Shown: positions 12,501-24,500 of the stretch, piece by piece
Numbering within the stretch: position 1 is the first letter of the stretch
Layout: every line of letters starts with the position of its first letter
Assembly: GCA_029844215.1 (NCBI GenBank)
Contig: CM056728.1
Span: forward strand, 7,404,001-7,468,000
DNA length: 64,000 nt
Source: Przewalskia tangutica
Lineage: Eukaryota; Streptophyta; Magnoliopsida; Solanales; Solanaceae
Direction of reading: 5' to 3'
Notes under the pieces: model-generated
The model's database searches: none
The model's input: only the letters and a program-made list of their open reading frames with translations
What the model was told of the DNA's origin: nothing
Made by a program: the position numbers and the translations under genes

Positions 12501-15500
12501 TCACACAGGTAGCACCTGTTATATAGAGTGAAACATCTTCTCTGTAGCTTATCTTGGGTTAAACAAGCTTCTCTGATGGCAACCCATCCAAAGCAGGCCA
12601 CTTGCAGAGGCACCCTGGTTTTCCATAACTCCAAGGCCAATTATCATCATAATGTTCATTTTGTTTTTGGAAAAGATTATAGAAACTTTTGACGGAATAT
12701 TTTAGATCATTGCTTTCTGTCCAACCCATAACATCCTCTTTGTCTTCCTCTACCAATGCTGTGTCTAACAATTGAAGAATTGCCCCACTTCTTCTATCTC
12801 CCAGTCATTAAAGCCTCTTCTGAAATTGAATTGCCAGCCACTAACAGAATAAAACTCAGCAACATGTCCATCTTTATTGAGAGAGTTGTACAAGATTGGA
12901 AATTTGTTCCTTAGATTTGCATCTCCCACCCAAACATCAGTCCAGAATTTGATTTTATTACCATTCCGAGCTTCAGTGTCGTATACCGGTGAAATTCATC
13001 CCATAGCTTACTAATATTACTCCAAATACTGCCTCTCGTAGCACTATGAACAGCTGCAGGTCTCCAAACATCCTTATTCACATATTTAACATCTATAATT
13101 AGAAGGCAAGCTATCTGATGAATTTGCTGAAAATGCCAATGCCGCATCACCACCTTTCTGAACAATTTCTGATACTTGAAATGCTTGATTACTCTTACTA
13201 GTCATGCTTTTTCTAATGTGCGAATTAACTTGCTCTCTGGAGTGATCTTCAGATTGTTGCTGATGGCGTGGATCCTAAGAAACAAACATTCTTCTTTTTG
13301 TATGTAACTACCATGCTCCTTCGGTTTGTATTATAGCTATATAGGGATGTTACTTCAGAAGTATGTTATGATATTCCACTGCTTTATTTGTAATTTATGC
13401 TCAGTTCAAAGCCTCTAAGACGGAGGAAACGGCAGGATTTAGTTCAAAATTCAAAGCATGTGCACCCACTTGTTTTAGATTCAGATTTCCCTACATCAAT
13501 GAATGAGCTCAATGACAAGATTAATGGTAATGATGACTCTTTTTTCTTTCTTTTTACCCATTGCATTCCTTGGATTATTCAATTTGTTGATAGTTTTAGA
13601 GGTTGGATAACTGTTTATTCATCTTAGTTATGTGTTCCTTGGTAGATGTGGTCGATCATAGTTTCTTAATGGATGCACTTAAATGAATATTTCATGTCAA
13701 AGTTTCATCAACATCCTCCTTTAAGTTGAAAGGTACATAGTTGCTGTCTGAAAGTGCAGCAATGTTTGATTGTTGTAGAATATAGATAAGGAACTTTCTA
13801 GATGATCTTTTCCTTGCATACTGTGCAATAAATTAATTATTGTCTTGCCTATGGCACATGGTAGCAGATGTTCCTTGACTATACCCCTTACTCGTTGAAG
13901 ACTTAGAAATTATCTTGGGGGAATTTGTGTGCTACTTGGCCCTCGGGGATTTCTCGGTTATCAATAAAAAATTATCCTAGTGGAATAATGATTTTATAAA
14001 ATTCATAAATACGAAAATGTTACCCAAGGGCTCACATGCCCATGTGCATCTATAAATTTTTAAAATTAAAAGTTAATTCAGAGTATCATTAGTTGAAAGA
14101 AAACAGAATTTTATCTTTATTCACTATTAGTTACATTTTACCTTTTGTTTTCCATTTCTTTTTTCTCTTTCTTTTTTCTATTCTTCTTCTCCTGCAACCT
14201 CCATCAATGCTGCCTCTGCCGTGGCCACCATCACCTCCACCTCCACCAGAAATAAAATCAAATCACCGCCAAACCAAAACCACCGGAAATCATCATGAAA
14301 GCCACCAAAAATCAAATCAAAAGCCACCCAAAAACAACCAAATGAGTATCTCAAAAATCACCACCAAATCAAAATCTGAAAAACTAAAATCGCCACCACA
14401 CCAAAATCTGAATCTAATCGCCAAATCACCACCCAACCAAAATCCAAAATCAGAAAATCACCAGATCCACCAAAATACGGATCCTAGAGAAAATTATTGG
14501 GAGTGAAAATAACAGAAGAAGAAAATTAAAATCACCGCCAAATTAGAACCACCGGAAATCAGTTTCCTGACTTAGATTTCTTGAGAGCGCGGCTTTTTGA
14601 ATTAGGGGCTGGGTCAGTGGGAAGTGAAACATGTCCAAGTACGACTGCCATTTCTATTGTTTTAGCCTTTTGAGTGTGATTTCTGTTGGTATTGATATCG
14701 AAGCACCATTGTTTTTTCTTTAATGCTAATAGTGATTTTTCTGTTGTTGAACATTTATCAGGTGTTGCTGAGGCCGTAGAGTGTGATCCATCAAGTCCCA
14801 ATGGTGCAGGTGTTTCCTCTGCAACTAGTCACTTGTATCCAGATCCTGATTCTGTTCAAACAGTACCAGGAAGCACTCTTGCACCCCCAGCACTGCTTCA
14901 GTTTGCCAAGTCAAGAAAGTTATCAGTTGAGCGCTCTGATCCCAGAAAGTATGTTCAATGCACACTGTCAAGTAGCATTTTTATTTAACCAAATGATTTT
15001 GGGTGGAAAAGATTTCACTGTAGAAGAGCTTCAGTACTGTGTACAATAAATCATCAGTTAGCTGATTCTGTTAGCTGCATTAGGCATTAAGCCCTTGAAC
15101 TTCACTGGATAATTGGCTGTCTAATATGGAGCTATTATTTTCCTTTTACGACTGTACCCCATTGGGCCTACTGCTGTTATGGTGTTTGTTTTTGAGAGGT
15201 GGGTGTATACCTGCTCCCATGTTTTGTAAATTTGAGGTTTTGGTGCCGATAGTTCTGAGAATTTTAGGAAATACCCATGGAAGACATACTTACTCCCCCT
15301 TTAGTTTTTTCTCAAAAATTCAATGGTGCCCAATATCTTCAAATTCTATCTAACCCTCTCGTTTAGTGACCAGTAGTGTCACTGTATCCAATTTGGGGCT
15401 ACTGCAGTTCTGAAGATTCTTTGACTTCTGTAACTTTTAGAATTATAGGAAACACAGTGAAAGATATACTACGCCTCTAGTTTTTCAAAGTATTCAACAC

Positions 15501-18500
15501 TTTGCCTGGTTATGGTGGCTTTCTTGTTCTGCCTTTTTAATAGCCTCGATCTTAAATTTATCAAAAACCTCAACCATGAACACCATTTTACAATGCGCCA
15601 GATGGGGCGGTTCTTGACTATCCTTCCTGCAATGTGATGGTACTGGTGCACTTGTGTTTTGAGTCTCTCGTTGACTGCGCTTTACTTCCCTTTTGATGGA
15701 TGCACCGAATCGTTGTCCTCTCTTTTTCCGACAGTTGTTAAATCACATTTGAGCTTATATGCTACAAAATTAGGACTAGTTCCATGTATCTAGGTTAAGC
15801 AGGGTAACATTGATTATATTGAAACTGTCCAGTGATGCATTTCTGTATTATCTGTTTTCAATGTCTTGTTGTTTTGCATAATGTGTTAGATGTGATATTA
15901 ATTGGGAGAAAATTGACTGCAGAATTTTCTGTATTATGGTTTACCTTTATAGTTAGTAGATAAGGTTATCTTGTCTGGCTTTTAATACAAGTTTGTTTTT
16001 CTCTTACAGTCGCGCACTCCTGCAAAAAAGGCAATTCTTTCATTCTCATAGAGCCCAGGTAATTAGTTTCTTACCTTATGTTCTGGGATGTTGCAGTTTC
16101 CTTTTGGTTCCTCATAAGCCAACAGACTGTGACACGCTTAACAATCAGGATTATTTTGTATTTTGCTCAATGTATACAACCGTCCTAAAATCTTACAGAG
16201 TGGACGTTGCACTTAAAATTCACAGTTAGTGGTCCAAAATGTGAAGCTTTTGGCCGAGTCAACTTGCTTGATAGACTCTATAATTTTACTGACCTAAGGC
16301 TGAGGCAGAGTATCCTATCAGGGAATGATGGATACCCTCCTTGCAACTATATATAAGGGCCTTTTTTACAAAATATATATGATGATATATGAGAGGATCA
16401 ATTGGCATCTCAAAGTCGTTAACCAACAAGGTGTTTGCTGGGTATGACAACATAGGATGATTGATACGAATCCTAAAGCGAAACTCTAGGAATCAAATGC
16501 GGAATTGAAAATGATAGAAGATTAAACACAAGAGTAGTTATTCCAAGCAACCAATGATGTATTAAATCAAAGACCTCAAGGACATGAACTACAAAAGCAC
16601 CTAATCTATGAAGTTAAATGATCCCACTAGTGAGTTAACTCAAGTGTGAATCACAATCAAGTCTCAAGACAACCAAGCAATTACATTAATTAAGCTAAGA
16701 ACTAGAAACTAGGGCTATTTCTACCACTACAATACTAATTATCTCAAAGGAGTTTCATCATCAAAACAAGCTAAATGTCAAATCAGACTAAGGGTCCTAT
16801 TTATACTACTTCTTATTACAAGCTTGGCCCAAAAGTGACCAAAGCCCCAATTTGCAAAAGTAGCCAAAATTGGCAAAGTCGACCCGCTGTCCATTTCTGC
16901 GGTCCGCAGTCCTGGACTGCGACTGCAGAGACTGGAGTGCGGCCCACACTGTCAGTCGCAGAGTGGCCCTGCAGCTGGTCCAGTTCCTTCCATGATCTTT
17001 TTTTCATCCCATGCGATCCTCCAAATGTTGTACACTTGTGTGCGCATCCCTTCAAGTGCTTCCAAGTATCCCTTGTGCATGAACATTGCTTGGAGTTCCT
17101 TGGCTTGACTCCGAGTAAAGGGTCTTGAGCTTGGGGTTGTCCCCGATATCATATCAATGATGTTCATTTATCCAGGAAAGAATGGGATGCCAGTCAAGTT
17201 TGTAATGATTATTTGTTTTTAATGTTAGATTTATTTGATCATGTGTCATCCATGATGTTTGAAAGATGAATTAGCATAATACACATTAATATCTGTCAAA
17301 AAAAATGAAACAGAAGAGAATGGAGTATCTATCTTTAATTTTCTCTGGAGAAATTGCATACAGAATTTGTTTAGGGGGTTACATGCCCCTTGGATGCCTT
17401 TTTATGTATCACATTTACTTAACTAAATAGAGGAACCTATTCTGTTAGAACTCTTTTCTTCTTTGCATTAAAATCGTATTGACCTATCACTTTTGTGCAA
17501 GATGATTCATACATAAAATTGTAACGAGGAAGCTAGACATTCTGCAGCTTGTTTAGTCAATGTTATTCTAATTGAAGAAAAAATTCTGTAGCTTAATTAG
17601 TTGTGTGTAACCTGTTGTTACATGGTAAATTTGGAAGGACAAGAAAAGGAAAAATAAGTGTCCAAGTTTGTCAAATGAATTGTGGATACATATACATCCC
17701 TGAGATACTGAAACAACTACCATTTTTGGTATCAAATTAATAATGATTCATACAAGCTAAATCTTCAAATCTTTAACTAGGCTAAAGAAAGAACTTCAAT
17801 TTAAATATTTTTCTCTTTATAAAGAGGTTTCCTTTCATCCAAAATTGGCTCCAGTTTTTTACATTGTTTTCATCGCATTGGGAGGTGAAGCATTTTCTTG
17901 GGATAGTTGAACATAGGAGCTAACTAAATTTGGAAGCCTTGGTGATCTTGAAATAATGGGAAAGTGCATTTAAATATTTCAGATAGTATCAGAAGATGTA
18001 TTCACTTAAAAGAAATAGTATCAGAAGATATAATTTTTAGATTATATTCAGCATTGTTTTGACTGTTGGTGACAGCTATGGGGAAAATTGTATTTATGTG
18101 TTGAAATGGCCCGTGTGTTGATTAAGTGGCTGCTGTTTTCCTCATGTTTTGGAGGGAACTGAAGGATTTGGATGGGTGACTAAAGATCTGAAGCTAGCAG
18201 CTGGCTCCTTATTCTATAGAAAACTACCAATTTTTTCCTTTATCTAATATATTGGTGCAGACTCTCATGAAGTATTAGTTCAGCACTTAGGATTCAGTGT
18301 CCAAGTAATTCAACAATAACAGAGTAAAGCATTCAAAGCAGTTTGAAAAAGGGAATACAGAAATGAAAGCAGTAACGACGAAATAACACGATATAGGAAA
18401 ACAATACATAACATTCAGAAAAGAACAGTAACAACAACAAAATAATGCGATAACCGAAGCACAAGAGACATAGGTGGTAACATACATCGAAGAATAAGAA

Positions 18501-21500
18501 ACTGCGAGAATAGTACTAATACTACCGGTAAGAAAGTGTACATATACGACCACCGAGCCTATCCCGCAGGAAAGCGAGAGAGCACTCAACTACCAACCTT
18601 CTACTCTAACCCGCGACCTCCAAACCCTCCTATCTAAGGACATGTCCTTGGTAAGCTCAAGATGCGCTATGTTCTGTCTAATCACCTCCCCGCAATATTT
18701 CTTCAGCCTACTTCTACCTCTCCTATGTCCACCATTGCCAACCTCTTGTAGCTCCTCACTGGGCCATCTATGCTTCTCTTCACATGCCCAAACCACCTCA
18801 GCCTCACTTCTCTCATCTTGTATACCTCGGAGGCCACTCCCACTTTGTTCCAAATATTTTCATTCCTAATATTATCTCTCCTAGTATGCCCACAGATCCA
18901 CCTCAACATCCTTATTTCCGCTACTTTCATCTTGTGAACATGAGAGTTCTTGACATTCATGATACTCTGCTAGGATCTGCAGCACTTCAGTAGGCCCTAG
19001 GAACTGATGTGAGGTTCAGGTTTTCGGATCGAATGAATACTCAACCGCGTCATCACGGCAGCGATGGATGTCCCCTTTCATCCGGAGCTGCCGTAACTTG
19101 GGCTCATCATGCTATACTCGCTTCCTGGGTACGATTTCGGAGTTTATGTAAATGCCCTATCTTCAAAGGAAGCTGATTTCTCAAGAAAAGGAGTCTCAGT
19201 AACAACTGAATGTGCCAAACTTCAACTATTTTTCTTTGATTTGAAAAAGCCGCTTATAGGTAGGAGCGTAGCGACTACGACATGCAGCTATGTCATTAAT
19301 ATTAATACCCACCTGTTGCTAAGCGAAAGAGGAGATGAAATGAAAGAAATTGGCGAAGAATTAATGGAGGATCTGATATAGATTGAAAAGAGGGAAAGCT
19401 TGATCACCACTTTGTAGAATTTACCTTTAAGTTTTGGTGGTACCTTCTTACTCGGAGGCGAGCCTCCATTTCACCCATCCCGCACCAATACGATGTGTGA
19501 TATCATCGTCGATCTCCCCATTACCTTAAATTAAAGACTCAAGATATTTGAAACATCCTCTCTTGGGGATGACATCAAGCCGCACTTCCACGCCGACCTC
19601 ATGTGTTTATCACCAAACTTGCACTCCAAGTATTCAGTCACGGTCTTGCTCAGCCCTTTAGACTCCAGGGTTTGTCTCCAAACTTCCAACCTCCGCTAGT
19701 CTCGTCAATTAGTATGATGTCATCTGCAAATAACATACACCATGGCACAACCCCTTGGATATGCCACATAAATTCATCCATAACCAAACGAAAATAGAAA
19801 CGGGCTAAGAGCTGATCCCTTGTGCAACCCCATCATGGCTGGAAAGTGCTCTGAGTCTTCTCCCACTGTCCTCCACCGGTCTTGACTCCATCGTACATGT
19901 CCTTAATCGCCGTAGTGTAAGCACAGGTACGCGTCTAGACTTCCAAGTATCTCCATGGCAGTGTCTAAGTAATTCGATACTTAGAATTTCTTATTGTGGA
20001 ATCATCAATTGCTTAATGGTGCCATTGTAAATACTTTGCTAAATTTAATAAAAAGCAACTTGACTTGTCACTATTTGAAGAACAAAAAATTATTAGATGC
20101 TGCATAACATACCTCAAATCAAGTTTAAGTTTAAAACGAAAATGTTCAGATATTTAGTTTATAATAATTTCCTGACAATTACTTTATCAAAAAATAAATA
20201 AATCCTGACAATTGCCGACAGATTTTAAGAATTTTCAAAATTAGACCCATTATTAATAAATAAAGTACTCCGGTGCCTCTTTCTATATTTAGTAAGTTTT
20301 CCAATCCCAAGGCAAGTTTAAGACCACAAGTTTTAAAAGACCCCACACATCTTTAATTTAAGACCACAAGATTCAAAAGTCTCCCTTTGTTTCTTAAACA
20401 CCGTGCCAAGTCAAAGTAAGACACTTAAATTGGGACGGAGGGAGTAATTTTTAGTTCATTAAAAAATAATTAAAATTAATTCCTTTCTGTTTGGAAGAAA
20501 ATTAATTAATTAATTACTTTTAAAAATAAATAAATAAATTTAATTTTCTTCCAAGCAGAAAAATGATACGTAGAAGCATAGTAGACATTAACAAGTTGTT
20601 AATCTTTCATTTATAATTTATATACTTTTGTTGGTATAGCCATCTTGTATCCAGACTAGCCCGACTAATCCAGATTTGCAGCGCGAGGGCCCATAAAGGG
20701 GGAAGTGCTCCCTACTAGGAGCTTATCCATCCCTAGGGGTTGAACCTAAAACCTAATGGTGGAGGGATCTCTCCATCCCACCCCTTGATGGTAGTGTTTG
20801 ACCTTTTAGATTACTTGCATATCTACCAATGGGGTCTCCAAGTTTCATTTTTATCAAAAGCCCTACCACTGAAGGCTTTGCCATTGTCAAAGTTTCCTAC
20901 AATGTTAAGTTTTAAAAACTCTCTCCCTGTTTATTTTTCATGTTTGCTGTTTAATCAGAGATGTAAAAGATTTCTTCACTTGCTTCAGGTATCATTCATG
21001 GGATGTGTATAATCTATAATGTTACTTGAACTAATCGAAGATCTATAGTAATGACAGTTCAGTATTGGTTTCCGTTGTAGTGTGTGGTGATTTCCATTTG
21101 AAATACCTTAGTTTTTGGGGTCTAGAGGTGAATTATCTTGCTGAATGTAACACAGAGTTGAACAGATTTTGAGATGTTTGTTTACTTGTATGAATCTTAA
21201 AATCTTTGGAAGGCTGACTTAGCCAATAGACGGTGTTAGAAATCTTGGAAGCAATGAGGAGTCCTTTTAACTTATGTTGCTAATGATTCTTTTTATTCGT
21301 GTGAAGCCCATGGCACTGGAGCAAGTTTTATCAGATAGAGACAGTGAAGATGAAGTAGATGATGATGTTGCAGACCTTGAAGATCGAAGGGTATGCTGCA
21401 TTTATATGAATTGATCTTTATTTACTCTGCATCCAAATTGATTGGCTGATTTTTTGGTTTGATTTGTCCTAATTGTCTTGACCCTTCAAATTAATGGCAA

Positions 21501-24500
21501 AAACTTGCTCTCTTTAACTCAATTGAAGCAACAATATATTTGCCTTACTGTTATATCCTCTTATTAAACTTTCCCACTTTTGTTCATGACAACATTTATT
21601 TTAAGTATAGGGCGTGCCCGGTGCACTAAGCTCCCGCTATGTGCGAGGTCCGGGGAAGGGCCGGACCACAAGGGTCTATTGTACGCAGCCTTACCTCACA
21701 TTTCTGCAAGAGGCTGTTTCCACGGCTTGAACCCATTACCTCCTGGTCACATGGCAACAATTTATTTTAAGTATATTGTATTTAATTACTTTATCATGCC
21801 ATACAAAATTACTCTCTTCATTTCAAATTTTGTTCAATTGGGTCGTCCACATTTACACTTGAGAGTAGCAGGATTTCCGTTTGATTTCTGCTGCTATGTG
21901 TTCTTTAGTGTACTTTGTTTATCTTATTTACCTGCGTTAGTTACTGCTTCCTTTTTCAGAATGCTATATCATGACTTATTCGCTTTTATCATCATCATTT
22001 TCATACTGCTTTAAATTTTTCTATCCGGGTCTGACTGGTTCTCTTGCTTTGCTTGTGGGTCTTTCGGAAACAGCCGCTCTACCTACCAAGGTAGAGGTAA
22101 GGTCTGCGTACACTCTACCCTCCCCAAATCCCACGTTGTGAGATTTCACTGGGTATGTTGTTGTTGTGCTAATGACTAGATTGTTCTGGAATTATGCAGT
22201 CTGACATTTTCTTGACAAGTGAATCAGACTTTAGTTCTGTGAACACCCTGTTCGACAAGTTGATATTTTAATTGCATAAGTGATGCACCTGTTTCTTCTT
22301 CTGATAATTCCATGGGCATCCCTCCTTGATCTTCACAAATCTACATACTAACAATTAAATCGTCCAACAAAAAGAACTTACAATCAAACAAGTATAGCAG
22401 AAGAAGAAATTACAGGAATAGCATTGGTATAGAAATCCTGATAAATGAAGGAAAAAAATGTAGAAATGAACAATTTGCAGAAAGAGATTTTAGTAATAGT
22501 GGTGAGAGTACAGCAAAGCGCGTTAAAGAAAAAGAGCTACAAAAGCATGATTATAAATCCTAAGACAAATATAAATAAAGGATTGCTAAAGACAAGTTAC
22601 AGAAAAACTGGAAGAAATTAAACACAGAATATTTAACCAAATCTTTGGAAGAAAGTGGAGATTGGCACTGTGTGGCGGTGGAGGAAGATCAACGTCATGG
22701 AGGGTGAATGAAGGCAGACCATCATCAGTAAGTTTGGGAAAGAAGATCAATGCAGGGTCATTTTTATTTGTAGGGGTGGGACTGGTCATTGTCATTGAGT
22801 GTCTAGGACATGAGGAAGGACACTTGGGAAGGGATAAGGATAGAGGAGAAAGGGGCAGTTCTTTTCTCACAATTATATGGAGGAGCCGTGATTATTTTTT
22901 GGGGAGGGGGTTGTTATTCCCCCTAATCTTTCCTTGAGATTACTTTATCTGCAGTATCCTTATCCCACCACAAAGAAAAAACCAAAATATGCAAATAAAA
23001 ATTAATTTGGAAGGCAGAACAGGCTACCAAAAGTGGACAAAGAATATCCTTCTGAGGAGGCTTATCATAGGACCAAATGTCTTCTTTAGATATCTTGGTA
23101 TTCATGTTACTTTTTACTTGCTCATCCTGGAGGGCCATATGTACTAGGTTCTCTATATTGCATCAATGAATTATATTGTCCCATGTATACTGGAGTTTTT
23201 AAAATTATCAGCAAGCTGTAGTGTCCATATGACTTGCTGCTGATGCTGTTGTAAATTTTCTTAACAGCTGAGTGCTTGAATTCAAAATCTCATGTAATGG
23301 CGTAAACATTTTGTTAAGTGGTAAATTTAAATTGATCTAAAGCATATCTATTGTAGCTCAACTAAAATCAACTTCTAAGCACTTTTTAGTGATTGCAGAT
23401 TGCTATCTATTCAGTCATAGTCCAAAAAAAAGTCCACCCTTTTCCTTAAATTAGATACAGACAAGACAATCCCCTTTGATTTTGCCTCAATTGACCAAAA
23501 TGGTACTTTGAAGGGTTTGGATGAATATTGACCACTGGAAACCAACTAGGGAAAGTTTTCTGATGTCTGGTTCTGACTTGATGATAAACATTTTCTCAAA
23601 TACTTGCTTGATAGTTGAAGGAACTGTATAGTCTCAACATGAAATTAGGCAGAACCATGGAACTCCTTGATCTGCTTTAAAAGAATACATTTGAGAACTA
23701 CTAAAGGTTGTGACCCAAAACTGTTTCTTCCAACTGATTCCCCTCCAGAACTGCTGCAAAATTAGTCAATTGAAGAGGCATGATTTTGATTGTCGAGGAT
23801 ATTTGAAAGTCATTCAACTAACTTCAGACATGTTACAGATGCTTGACGATTTCGTTGATGTTACCAAAGATGAGAAGCAAATGATGCATCTGTGGAACTC
23901 ATTTGTTAGAAAGCAAAGGTACTGTCTTATTGTGTCTGGTTGTATTTGCTAATATGGTTTTCCCTGTTATTATTAAGGGTACTGTGATATGGAGATGTGT
24001 GTATCTTCTGCTCTTATTTTTGGTTGGGTGAATAGGGAGGGCTGGTGAAGTAATAGATGGCGGGTAACTTAGGAATGTAGTAAAAACGCAACTCTCTGCA
24101 ATTAGCTTCTCCAGCCTTTTCCGGAATATGTGGAGTGATATGAAGGTAATTCTCATTTACTTCTTTAACAATATACAAGAGAGAAGGGGAACCATTTTCA
24201 GGTGAAGTAGATGACTAGTCCATCTCTCCCTTCCACTACCTTTCTCCTACATTTAACCAAAAACAGTGTTATATCAGGAGTAGTTGCCAGTTGTTACGAT
24301 TGAGCCAACTTGCTAGTTTCAGTATGAGAGTGACATTCACCTTGTACCTTAATAGGTAAAAAGAAAAACAATCGAAGAGTTCATTGCAAAAGAAAAGGCC
24401 GTCCTTGATCTGATGCTTCCAAATAGACATTCGCCGTTTAAGGGTTTTGGAGAAGCACCTAACCTGCTTTCTCTGTTCTTATTAAGTTACACGGACTTCT

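Noticed and set aside
14093..14506. 137-codon open frame in intron 15
   Set aside because: Low-complexity Asn/His/Lys/Pro sequence from short repeats; no domain.
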